Assembly (NCBI GenBank): GCA_965658765.1
Contig: CBFHTO010000013.1
Span: 1 to 64,000, forward strand
Direction: 5' to 3'
Source: Glaciecola sp965658765
GTDB taxonomy: Bacteria; Pseudomonadota; Gammaproteobacteria; Enterobacterales; Alteromonadaceae
DNA: 64,000 nucleotides
The position numbers and the translations under genes were made by a program. The stretch's first letter is position 1; each line of letters starts with the position of its first letter. Shown piece after piece: positions 43,228 to 51,846 of this stretch. A model generated the notes under the pieces. The model did no database searches and was not told the DNA's origin. It saw only the letters and a list, made by a program, of their open reading frames with translations.

Positions 43228-43768
43228 GAACTCTCCGTTTTTTATTATGTATTTATAGGTTCAATTTTGCGATGGAGCGAATAATTAAGCGCTAACGCTA
43301 TCTACATAATATATCACAAGGACCTTGCTGAAATCATGAGAGTTTGACATCGCTTTTTGAGTCTCAAAAATAGCGCTACAACAAATATGTGAGCATGCGA
43401 TGTTAGTTCGGAGTTTTTAATTTTCCTTTTTATGGGCTATGACTTTATTTATTTTATAAGTAATTTGTGCACTACAAAATATGTACTATCTTTACATAGC
43501 AAAAAATTAAGGTACTTTTTGTGTACTTTGAAGCACATTGAAAAGCACCTTAAATGTGATCAAACACAAAAAAAATGTGATTATTGAAATTAATTGATAA
43601 AAAAGATTGCAATTTTTAAAAAAATCACCATATTACCTGCCTTGAATTTTTTGCGCACTACCCGCTTATCGGTGTATATGCGTTGAATTTTTACTTCCTC
43701 AAGCTGACTTTCAAGGATAAAAGCCTTTTACAGCGCTTGATATGTGGCGATTTTAGGAGAACGACCTG
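43228..43768. promoter_or_regulatory. Divergent pepB-dksA intergenic region
   Basis: This AT-rich 541-bp stretch carries the dksA promoter(s). A perfect palindrome TTTTTGAGTCTCAAAAA lies at 43354-43370. Further down are TGTGATC-type half-sites (43555 and 43578) that do not make a full CRP site. A possible sigma-70 promoter is TTGCGC, 18 bases, TATATG near 43649-43678. No gene or known RNA is recognisable. Confidence 0.4.
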
Positions 43769-44215
43769 ATGCCAGCAGAAAAAAACAAATCCATTGGCTT
43801 ATTAGCCTTAGCAGAACTTTCACCTTATATCGAAGCCGCCGGCGAAGAGTACATGAACGAAGCTCAGCTTGAGCATTTTCGTAAAATATTGATGGCTTGG
43901 CGCAATCAGTTGCGAAACGAAGTCGATCGTACTGTACATCATATGCAAGACGAAGCTGCTAACTTCCCCGACCCTGTAGACAGAGCCGCTCAAGAGGAAG
44001 AGTTCTCACTAGAGCTCAGGACTCGGGATAGAGAACGAAAGCTGATCAAAAAAATTGAGAAGACGCTGAAAAGAATCGAAGAAGACGATTTTGGTTTTTG
44101 TGACAGTTGTGGAATAGAAATAGGCATAAAACGCCTTGAAGCAAGACCCACAGCAGATCTTTGCATCGATTGTAAAACGATGGCTGAAATAAAAGAAAAG
44201 CAGTTACAAGGCTAA
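43769..44215 (+). CDS. dksA: RNA polymerase-binding transcription factor DksA
   Basis: DksA works with ppGpp at the RNA polymerase secondary channel to adjust rRNA and stress promoters. The 148 residues include the coiled-coil tip aspartates in FPDPVDRAAQEEEFSLEL and the four-Cys zinc motif (CDSCG ... CIDCKT), nearly identical to E. coli. A strong AGGAG ribosome site precedes the ATG. It heads the conserved dksA-gluQ-pcnB-folK-panBC order. Confidence 0.98.
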   Translation: MPAEKNKSIGLLALAELSPYIEAAGEEYMNEAQLEHFRKILMAWRNQLRNEVDRTVHHMQDEAANFPDPVDRAAQEEEFSLELRTRDRERKLIKKIEKTLKRIEEDDFGFCDSCGIEIGIKRLEARPTADLCIDCKTMAEIKEKQLQG

Positions 44216-44241
44216 GTACTCGTTTTTAAGCAAACTCATCA

Positions 44242-45159
44242 ATGATTGAGAGAAAAATAGCCGGCGCTTACGTCGGCAGGTTTGCTCCATCCCCCTCGGG
44301 CCCGCTTCACTTTGGCTCACTGGTTTGCGCATTGGCTAGTTATCTTGATGCAAAAGCAAATTCAGGTGAATGGCTCGTACGCATAGAAGACATCGATACG
44401 CCAAGAATTGACGCTAAGATGAGCCACGTTATTTTAGATTCGTTAGCAATGCATGGAATGGTCTCTGACCGAGAAGTAATATTTCAAAGTGAGCGCCACG
44501 ATCTTTACGACCAGACTTTACAAAAATTAGACGCTAGGGGGCTGCTATACGCTTGTGCCTGCAGTCGAAAGCAAATTAAAGCCCGCTCGGGGTTTTATGA
44601 CGGTCATTGCCGAAACAAACAACTTACTTTTACAGAAAATAGCCTACGATTTATCAATCATGGTAAACAGACACAATTTGTCGATGCTGTATTACAGCTT
44701 CAAAACATCAAGCATCCCATCGCTTCGGAAGACCCTGTATTAAAACGTAGAGATGGAATATACGCGTATCATTTAGCGGTTGTAGCAGACGATATTGAGC
44801 AAGGTATAACGCATATCGTCAGGGGAGTTGACCTCGTTGACACGACGCCAATACATTTGTCCCTATATAATGCTTTGGATGCAAGCCAACCCCTCTATGC
44901 ACATATTCCTGTGGTATCTCAAAAAGTAGGACAAAAATTATCTAAACAACACCACTCCCCAGCGATAGACGATACTTCACCAATTCGAAACTTGCACATA
45001 GCTCTAAATATTTTGGGGATAACAATTAAGGATAAGCACGAAGATCAAGGCGTGTCTGATATAATCGCTAGCGCAATCGAGCAATGGCAAATCGATAAAA
45101 TACCACGACAAAGAGAAGTTCTAATTTCTACCACAAATAACGTATACTCTCTCGTGTGA
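44242..45159 (+). CDS. gluQ: Glutamyl-Q tRNA(Asp) synthetase
   Basis: GluQRS attaches glutamate to queuosine-34 of tRNA-Asp. It is a shortened glutamyl-tRNA synthetase without an anticodon-binding domain, and 305 residues fits. The HIGH-type motif is PSPSGPLHFGSL, the KMSKS-type motif GQKLSKQ, and the zinc ligands include ACACSRKQ and a later HC. It lies 26 bp after dksA, as in E. coli. Confidence 0.95.
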   Translation: MIERKIAGAYVGRFAPSPSGPLHFGSLVCALASYLDAKANSGEWLVRIEDIDTPRIDAKMSHVILDSLAMHGMVSDREVIFQSERHDLYDQTLQKLDARGLLYACACSRKQIKARSGFYDGHCRNKQLTFTENSLRFINHGKQTQFVDAVLQLQNIKHPIASEDPVLKRRDGIYAYHLAVVADDIEQGITHIVRGVDLVDTTPIHLSLYNALDASQPLYAHIPVVSQKVGQKLSKQHHSPAIDDTSPIRNLHIALNILGITIKDKHEDQGVSDIIASAIEQWQIDKIPRQREVLISTTNNVYSLV

Positions 45160-45184
45160 ACTTAAATCAAAGTGAATTAAAAAT

Positions 45185-46504
45185 TTGAGCCAACAACAAG
45201 AACAAATAAAAACGCTTAAGGCTGAGCGAATCCCAAGAGATGCGCACAGCATGCGTAACTCAGATTTATCCCCAAACACCCTCAAGGTTTTAAAAGGACT
45301 AATCAAAAAAGGGTATGAAGCCTATGCCGTGGGCGGCTGTGTAAGAGACCGCCTACTCGGACAACAACCTAAAGATTTCGACGTTGTCAGTAACGCGACA
45401 CCTGAACAAATAAAAGCATGCTTTCGAAATTGTCGTCTGATAGGCAAACGTTTTCGCTTGGCTCATATAACCTTTGGGCGTGAAATTATTGAGGTCGCGA
45501 CTTTTCGCGGTCACCACAGTGACGATTCACAAGACAAATTAGCCAAAAAGAACGAGGACGGACAGCTCTTACGAGATAACATTTTTGGCAGCATTAATGA
45601 AGACGCTGCGCGACGAGATTTCACCTTTAACGCCATGTACTTTGATGTTTCTGACGAAAGCATATTAGATTTTGCCAAGGGTTTTGAGTCTATAAAGCAA
45701 AATACAATTAAAATGATCGGGAATAGCGAGACACGTTTTCGAGAAGATCCAGTAAGAATGATTAGAGCCATTCGTTTTTCTTGTAAACTGAACATGTCCT
45801 TGCCTCAAGCACTCTCGGATAGTATTTGTGAAAATGCGCATCTACTCGCTAATATCCCACCGGCCAGGCTTTTCGAAGAAGCAAATAAACTTTTACTTAG
45901 CGGTAAAGGTCTCATTACCTTTGAGTCATTACTAAAGCACAAGTTACTCGCACAGTTGTTCCCACAATTGGTGCCATTTTTAAATGACCAGCGTTCAAAA
46001 GAATACCAATTACTATTAGCTATGTTGCGCAATACCGATCAGCGTATCGCGTCTGATCAACGCGTAACGCCCGCATTTCTTTACGCAACTTTTTTGTGGT
46101 ATCCGATGGAAGAAAAATCGGAGTCAATCATGTTTGAATCGCAAATTAATAAGCATGACGCAATAAATTTGGCGAGCGCAGAGGTCCTGTTTAAACAAAC
46201 CACAAGGATCATGATACCAAAGCGATTTAGCGTTCCCGTTCGCGACATCTGGCATTTGCAATTAAGATTGCAAAACCGTCAAGGACGTCGTTGCATGCAG
46301 CTGTTAAACCATCCAAAATTTAGAGCAGCCTTTGATTTTTTAAGCTTGCGTGGTGAAGTTGAGGGTGGGCACCTTATGGAAATCGCAGAATGGTGGAAAA
46401 GTTTTCAAGAAGTTGGGGCTGACGAAAAATCCAATATGCTTAAAGCATTGGCGCCATCAAGCCGCCCAAGACGCAAGCGTCGGAGCAAAAAAAGAAATGA
46501 TTGA
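45185..46504 (+). CDS. pcnB: Poly(A) polymerase I, non-ATG start
   Basis: PcnB adds 3' poly(A) tails that promote RNA decay. The 439-residue protein has the nucleotidyltransferase motif VGGCVRDRLLG with catalytic DFDVV, the RRDFTFNAMY strand, and a basic tail SRPRRKRRSKKR. Homology with E. coli begins at IPRDAHSM, upstream of the first in-frame ATG (45251), so that ATG cannot be the start. An in-frame stop at 45173 leaves only TTG (45185, used here) or ATT (45176). E. coli pcnB is known to use AUU. No ribosome site is visible. folK overlaps its end. Confidence 0.93.
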   Translation: MSQQQEQIKTLKAERIPRDAHSMRNSDLSPNTLKVLKGLIKKGYEAYAVGGCVRDRLLGQQPKDFDVVSNATPEQIKACFRNCRLIGKRFRLAHITFGREIIEVATFRGHHSDDSQDKLAKKNEDGQLLRDNIFGSINEDAARRDFTFNAMYFDVSDESILDFAKGFESIKQNTIKMIGNSETRFREDPVRMIRAIRFSCKLNMSLPQALSDSICENAHLLANIPPARLFEEANKLLLSGKGLITFESLLKHKLLAQLFPQLVPFLNDQRSKEYQLLLAMLRNTDQRIASDQRVTPAFLYATFLWYPMEEKSESIMFESQINKHDAINLASAEVLFKQTTRIMIPKRFSVPVRDIWHLQLRLQNRQGRRCMQLLNHPKFRAAFDFLSLRGEVEGGHLMEIAEWWKSFQEVGADEKSNMLKALAPSSRPRRKRRSKKRND

Positions 46505-47018
46505 CGCAGTTTATGTCGGTTTAGGTAGCAATATGCAGACGCCTGAAGAACAGCTAAAAAGTGCCCTGCAGCATATGAACTCACATGAAAGCATGAGTAT
46601 AGAGAAGGTTTCACACTTTTATTTAAGTGCACCTATGGGACCGCAAGATCAAGCAAGTTATGTTAACGCTGTTTGCAAACTACACACTTCTCTAGCAGCA
46701 CTCGATTTACTCGAACATTTGCAAGAAATTGAGAACGTGCATGGCCGAATCAGACAAGGTGAGCGATGGGGACCTCGTACCCTAGATTTGGATATACTGC
46801 TGTTTAACAACTTGAACATAAAAGAGAATAAGCTTACCGTACCTCATTACGGAATGGCTGAACGAGAATTTGTGCTCGTGCCTTTATTCGAAATAGAGCC
46901 TGATATGATAATGCATGATGGCAGACCGCTTTCTGCATGGGTGGCAGATTGTCCATTAAACGGACTAAAACGACTAAAGCATCAAGTGAACTTCCGAAAA
47001 ACAAAGCATGACATGTGA
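46497..47018 (+). CDS. folK: HPPK, folate biosynthesis pyrophosphokinase FolK
   Basis: FolK transfers pyrophosphate from ATP to 6-hydroxymethyl-dihydropterin in folate synthesis. The ATG at 46497 overlaps the last codons of pcnB by 8 bp and gives 173 residues starting MIDAVYVGLGSNM, the family start. The signature RWGPRTLDLDILLF and the VPH...REFVLVPL motif are present. Translation is probably coupled to pcnB. Confidence 0.96.
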   Translation: MIDAVYVGLGSNMQTPEEQLKSALQHMNSHESMSIEKVSHFYLSAPMGPQDQASYVNAVCKLHTSLAALDLLEHLQEIENVHGRIRQGERWGPRTLDLDILLFNNLNIKENKLTVPHYGMAEREFVLVPLFEIEPDMIMHDGRPLSAWVADCPLNGLKRLKHQVNFRKTKHDM

Positions 47019-47050
47019 AGTATCTGTTTTAGGACCAACTTAATCAAAGC

Positions 47051-47095
47051 CTTAGAGAAATATGCAATGAATTAGGTATTGCAATTACCTCTAAG
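47051..47095 (+). promoter_or_regulatory. Structured leader upstream of panB
   Basis: CTTAGAG pairs with CTCTAAG and, inside, TGCAAT pairs with ATTGCA, leaving a symmetric 5+5 internal loop. A competing AGGTA/TACCT hairpin uses part of the same sequence. It lies 20 bp before the panB start with no T-run after it, so it looks like a translation or stability element rather than a terminator. Confidence 0.4.
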
Positions 47096-47115
47096 CAAAC
47101 GCGATAGATAAGATA

Positions 47116-47910
47116 ATGAAAAAAATAACCGTTTCAAGCTTATTAAAACAAAAACAAGAAAACGAAAAAATTGTTGCTATCACCGCGTACGATGCCAGTT
47201 TTTCTAAATTGTTCGATGAACAAGGCGTTGAGGTAATGCTAATAGGTGATTCTTTGGGCATGGTGTTACACGGGAAAAACGATACACTGGGCGTGCGTGT
47301 TGAAGACATTGCTTACCACACTGCCTGCGTCCGTGAAGGAGCTCAACGGGCCTTAGTGGTTGCAGATATGCCTTTCATGAGTTATCCAACGCCAGAACAA
47401 AGCTTTTTAAATGCGGCTAAACTGATGAGGTCTGGTGCAAGTATGGTGAAGCTCGAAGGGGGTGATTGGTTGCTAGAAACTATTTCGGGCCTTGTTGAAC
47501 GCAGTGTACCGGTTTGCGGTCACCTAGGACTTACCCCTCAATCCGTGCATGTTCTTGGTGGCTTTAAAGTACAAGGAAGGGAACAAGAACAAGCTGATGC
47601 CTTGGTAGAATCTGCTCTCAATCTTGAACGTGCCGGTGTCCAGATGTTGGTACTTGAATGCGTTCCAAGCGCTCTGGCTAAACGTGTAAGTGAAGCTTTA
47701 TCTGTTCCTGTTATCGGTATTGGAGCGGGTAAAGAAACGGACGGGCAGATTCTTGTGATGCACGATATGTTGGGGATTAGCGCAAACTATATGCCTAAGT
47801 TTTCCAAAAATTATCTAAATTTGTCGAATAATATACAAGATGCAGTAAAGCAGTATATAGATGAGGTCAAAGCTCAAACCTTCCCAGGGCCAGAACACAG
47901 CTTTTTATAA
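47116..47910 (+). CDS. panB: Ketopantoate hydroxymethyltransferase PanB
   Basis: PanB makes ketopantoate from alpha-ketoisovalerate and methylene-THF, the first step of pantothenate synthesis. The 264-residue length equals that of E. coli. It shows ITAYDASFSKLFDEQG, the Mg-binding IGDSLGMVLHG, and KLEGG and GHLGLTPQ. panC follows 17 bp later, one transcript. Confidence 0.97.
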   Translation: MKKITVSSLLKQKQENEKIVAITAYDASFSKLFDEQGVEVMLIGDSLGMVLHGKNDTLGVRVEDIAYHTACVREGAQRALVVADMPFMSYPTPEQSFLNAAKLMRSGASMVKLEGGDWLLETISGLVERSVPVCGHLGLTPQSVHVLGGFKVQGREQEQADALVESALNLERAGVQMLVLECVPSALAKRVSEALSVPVIGIGAGKETDGQILVMHDMLGISANYMPKFSKNYLNLSNNIQDAVKQYIDEVKAQTFPGPEHSFL

Positions 47911-47927
47911 ATTAAGATGAACAAAAT

Positions 47928-48779
47928 ATGCAAATAATCAATGATATTCTAGAGCTAAGGCAACTCAGACGCGAATGGCAAACTAGCAAAGAAGTCATTG
48001 CTTTCGTGCCTACAATGGGTAACTTGCACGAAGGACATCTTACCTTGGTAAAAGAGGCGAAAAAAAACGCTAGCAAGGTGGTTGTGTCTATTTTTGTTAA
48101 TCCACTTCAGTTTGGCCCAGACGAGGACTTAGATGCTTATCCAAGAACCTTTGAACAAGACTCAAAAGGTCTCAACTCACTCGGTGTTGATGTGCTTTTC
48201 ATGCCGAGGGCATCTGATATATATAGTCGAGGGCTAGAGCAGCAAACCTTCGTAGAAGTGCCCGGTTTGTCTTATATGATATGTGGAGCAAGTAGGCCAG
48301 GACACTTCAGGGGTGTCGCGACGATCGTTTGTAAATTATTCAACATGGTTCAACCAAATAAAGCCTACTTTGGAGAAAAAGACTTTCAGCAATTGCAAGT
48401 CATCAAGGCGATGGTCACTGACCTTTCTATGAATTTAAGCATTCATGGCGTTCCTACACAACGAGAGCCGGATGGGCTAGCAATGAGCTCTCGAAACGGA
48501 TACTTAACTGACCAACAAAGAGCGATAGCGCCACTCTTATATGCTGAAATTTGTGCAATCGCAAAAGCCATCGAAGACGGTAGGAGGGACTTTTCAGCTT
48601 TGATTACTCAAGCAAAAGAACAACTGAGTAAACAAGGCTTTAAACCCGACTATATCGAACTTAGAAGCGCTGATACCTTGTTGCAAGTTGGCCATGAAGA
48701 TAAACACATTGTCCTGCTGGCCGCTGCCTTTTTAGGAAAAACCCGCCTTATTGATAACATTCAAATTTCAATCAAGTAA
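47928..48779 (+). CDS. panC: Pantothenate synthetase PanC
   Basis: PanC joins pantoate and beta-alanine using ATP. The 283 residues contain the HIGH-type loop VPTMGNLHEGHLTL, FVNPLQFGP, YFGEKDFQQLQV and the KMSKS-like MSSRNGYL. panD is not in the cluster here. A loose GCACTG/CAGTGC hairpin (48789-48815) lies between this gene and convergent hemB. Confidence 0.97.
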   Translation: MQIINDILELRQLRREWQTSKEVIAFVPTMGNLHEGHLTLVKEAKKNASKVVVSIFVNPLQFGPDEDLDAYPRTFEQDSKGLNSLGVDVLFMPRASDIYSRGLEQQTFVEVPGLSYMICGASRPGHFRGVATIVCKLFNMVQPNKAYFGEKDFQQLQVIKAMVTDLSMNLSIHGVPTQREPDGLAMSSRNGYLTDQQRAIAPLLYAEICAIAKAIEDGRRDFSALITQAKEQLSKQGFKPDYIELRSADTLLQVGHEDKHIVLLAAAFLGKTRLIDNIQISIK

Positions 48780-48824
48780 AGCAGTTGAGCACTGAGTTCC
48801 TAATCTACACAGTGCCCCTACACT

Positions 48825-49814
48825 TTATAGTAACTTCGCGACATCTTTTGCAAAATAGGTGAGGATCCCGTCTGCGCCAGCCCGTTTAAAAGCCAATAAG
48901 GACTCAAGCATTACTTTGTCTTGATCAAGCCAGCCATTGGCGAAAGCCGCCTTGTGCATCGCGTACTCGCCACTAACTTGATACGCGAAAGTAGGTACTT
49001 TGTATTCATCTTTACAACGCCTCACAATGTCTAAATAAGGCATGCCTGGTTTCACCATCACCATATCTGCGCCTTCTTCAATGTCTAAACCGATTTCTAA
49101 TATGGCCTCGTTACCGTTTGCCGGATCCATTTGATATGACTTCTTATCGCCGCCTTTAATATTGCCTGCAGAGCCAACCGCATCGCGAAACGGGCCGTAG
49201 TAATTGGACGCATATTTAGCTGAATAAGCCATGATACAAGTATTCGAGAAGCCATTGATTTCTAACTCATTTCGAATTGCCGCGATTCTTCCATCCATCA
49301 TGTCAGAAGGCGCAACAATATCAGCCCCTGCCTCAGCATGTGATAATGCCTGTTGGACGAGCACTTCAACCGTTTCATCATTCATCACATAACCATGATC
49401 ATCAATAAGACCGTCTTGGCCGTGCACAGTAAATGGGTCTAAAGCAACATCAGTGATTAAGCAAACATCGTTGCCAAAGCGGTTTTTTACATCACGCACA
49501 GCTCGCTGAGCCAAGCCATCAGGATTGAATGCCTCATTGGCATCCAAAGATTTTTTATCTTCTCCAACGACCGGAAAAAATGCATAGTGCTGTACACCTA
49601 AAGCAAGACACTCTTCTATCTCCTTTAGTAACAGGTCAACGGAGTAACGTTGCACGTCTGGCATTGACTCAATCTTTTGAACCGTATTTTGCCCTGGGAT
49701 AACAAACATTGGATAAATCAAATCCTTAGTACTGAGAGATGTCTCACTTACTAGATTACGCAAAGCTTGTGTTCTTCTTAATCGACGAGGTCTCGTTGGT
49801 ATAAACGCAGACAT
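48825..49814 (-). CDS. hemB: Porphobilinogen synthase HemB, Asp-rich metal site type
   Basis: HemB condenses two 5-aminolevulinate molecules to porphobilinogen. The 329-residue barrel protein has the Schiff-base lysines in SAKYAS and MVKPGMPYLD. At the catalytic metal site it reads DVALDPFTVHGQDG, with Asp/Ala where zinc enzymes have Cys. This is the magnesium-dependent class, as in Pseudomonas, unlike E. coli HemB. It follows the tat-linked genes and may be read from them. Confidence 0.96.
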   Translation of the reverse strand: MSAFIPTRPRRLRRTQALRNLVSETSLSTKDLIYPMFVIPGQNTVQKIESMPDVQRYSVDLLLKEIEECLALGVQHYAFFPVVGEDKKSLDANEAFNPDGLAQRAVRDVKNRFGNDVCLITDVALDPFTVHGQDGLIDDHGYVMNDETVEVLVQQALSHAEAGADIVAPSDMMDGRIAAIRNELEINGFSNTCIMAYSAKYASNYYGPFRDAVGSAGNIKGGDKKSYQMDPANGNEAILEIGLDIEEGADMVMVKPGMPYLDIVRRCKDEYKVPTFAYQVSGEYAMHKAAFANGWLDQDKVMLESLLAFKRAGADGILTYFAKDVAKLL

Positions 49815-49854
49815 TGCAAACTCCTTAAAAAATTTTAGAAAATATCACTTGGTC

Positions 49855-51816
49855 CTAAAGGACAACTAAGTTTCTGCCACGGTCTTTGGCTAAGTAAAGG
49901 TTTTTATCTGCTAAGGAAATTAATTTTGAAAACTCAGCCTTCGAATAAATCTCACTACCTGCAACACCAATACTGATTGTATAACGAATAACACCAGCTC
50001 CCGTATTGACTTGTTCATTCGATACTTGTTGTCGAAATTTATCCATGGAGCGAGCATGGTCAAGTTCATCCAGTGTGCTAGCTATAAGAAATTCTTCTCC
50101 TCCGTATCGACAAAACATGAAATTATCGCTGGTAAAGCTTTCTTTCAATAATGCAGCAAAGTGCTTTAAGCAGGCATCCCCCGCTAAATGACCATATTTA
50201 TCATTAATCAGCTTAAACAAATCCAAATCTAAGATTGCAACCGAAATATATGAGTGATTGTTATTAGATAAAAGGATTTGATTGATAGATGATTCAAACG
50301 CGTGTCGATTCGGTAGACCTGTCAATCCGTCTAAGTTACCCAATAGCTCTAATTCACGACTTGCCGACGACAATTTACCCAAAGCCCTTTCTAACTGTCG
50401 AGTTTGTAGTTTAACTTGTTTGTCTAATTGTTCCGAAGCATCTTGTTTAATACGTAGAATTTTATCTTTTGCTTCAAGTGCTCTCGCCTGATCTGCTATT
50501 GCAGCTTCATTTAAGCGCTGAGTCATTAAATAAGATTGACGGTATCGATAAATAATGGCCGAGCCAATCATAACGGTCAAAATATGAAAGCCAGTTATTA
50601 GTACAAAGGCCATATCCAGTCGTAAAGGTATCATGGCATATGAATTTGTAATACCGATGATAAGGATCAGCAAAACTGAAAGCCAAACAATTAAGAAAAA
50701 TAAGGCGGTTTCTTTCCCCCTTAACGCTTGCCATAAACAAATCAATAAATAGGCAGTAGTTACGATCAAGGTCATTATGACCATAATCGATTCGAGGACC
50801 ACGTCATAGAAGAACACAAGCATAATTGAAAATAAAACTAAGGTGCCAGCTATGGCATTCATGATGTAGTTTTGCCAAATATATTTAGTGTCTAAATTAC
50901 TTTGTGTGAATTTACTCAAAAAGAAAAAACCAATGCCCATAGACAATCCATATGCAGATTGTTGAGCGTACGGAGAGTTTGGCCAAAGATATTGAAACCC
51001 ATAACCGCTGATGGCCATTAAGTGTAAACTAAACGCTATTGAGAAACCCAAATACCAGAGGTAAACACGGGTTCCTGCTGTTGAGTAAACCATAATACAA
51101 TAACAGCACAGGGCCAGTAAGTAGCCGAATAGAGTGCCATAAAACAGCGTATTATTATCGTTGAATAATAATAACGAATCTAAGTGCCATGTACTTATAT
51201 TTAACAGATTAGACGAAACGTCTTGTTCTGTAAGCAATACCCAAGTCTCTGTATCATTTTTTTCTGTAGGTAGTGCTTGCGTACCTTCAGCCCTTTGAAC
51301 TGTCCACACATCACTTGAAAGGTCTAGTGGCAATACGAAGTTAGGTAATTCTAAGGCTCTTTCTTTAAAAATATATTGATCGCCAAAGTAAGTACTCGCT
51401 ATCAGATTTAATTCATTATTTTTAGTGCTCTTTTGAAAAATTAAGGCTATAACTTTGTCAATTCTTGGCTCATCAAAACGAATGTACAAATTTTCACTAT
51501 CAATGCCTTCATGTAGCTTTAACACTTGCATAGTGCCAGCGTTAGCCGAAACGAATGTATAAATTTCCTCCAGCCTACTTTTTATTTTTGTATCTTTGCC
51601 AGCAAGGAGATGATTTTGAAACTCTTGCAATACTTCTTTTTGTACCTCGAGAGAGGCCATTTCTAAGGTTGGGAGCGTGCGCTCTCCTTGGGATTCCTGC
51701 CCCAAATTCATCACGCTTGCGATTAACAAGACAAAGGAAGCCAGCACAAACAAAGAAGCTGGATATTTGCCAGTTAAAAAATGAGAGTATTCACTCGATT
51801 CTGATGATTTATTCAT
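49855..51816 (-). CDS. Membrane diguanylate cyclase with 7TMR-DISM domain (first of pair)
   Basis: The 653-residue protein starts with a membrane signal (about 20-38) and an extracytoplasmic 7TMR-DISM-type sensory domain (about 45-200). Seven membrane helices run from about 215 to 405. A coiled coil (about 420-480) leads to a GGDEF domain (485-650) with intact active site CRYGGEEF. The I-site is lost: the position reads FTSD, not RxxD, so product inhibition may be absent. It lies 30 bp after a paralogue with the same layout. Confidence 0.9.
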   Translation of the reverse strand: MNKSSESSEYSHFLTGKYPASLFVLASFVLLIASVMNLGQESQGERTLPTLEMASLEVQKEVLQEFQNHLLAGKDTKIKSRLEEIYTFVSANAGTMQVLKLHEGIDSENLYIRFDEPRIDKVIALIFQKSTKNNELNLIASTYFGDQYIFKERALELPNFVLPLDLSSDVWTVQRAEGTQALPTEKNDTETWVLLTEQDVSSNLLNISTWHLDSLLLFNDNNTLFYGTLFGYLLALCCYCIMVYSTAGTRVYLWYLGFSIAFSLHLMAISGYGFQYLWPNSPYAQQSAYGLSMGIGFFFLSKFTQSNLDTKYIWQNYIMNAIAGTLVLFSIMLVFFYDVVLESIMVIMTLIVTTAYLLICLWQALRGKETALFFLIVWLSVLLILIIGITNSYAMIPLRLDMAFVLITGFHILTVMIGSAIIYRYRQSYLMTQRLNEAAIADQARALEAKDKILRIKQDASEQLDKQVKLQTRQLERALGKLSSASRELELLGNLDGLTGLPNRHAFESSINQILLSNNNHSYISVAILDLDLFKLINDKYGHLAGDACLKHFAALLKESFTSDNFMFCRYGGEEFLIASTLDELDHARSMDKFRQQVSNEQVNTGAGVIRYTISIGVAGSEIYSKAEFSKLISLADKNLYLAKDRGRNLVVL

Positions 51817-51846
51817 GCTTAATCAGCCACGAAGTTCGCACAAAAG

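Noticed and set aside
43553..43590. CRP-like TGTGA sites upstream of dksA
   Set aside because: Each has only one good half; the TGTGA-N6-TCACA symmetry is missing.
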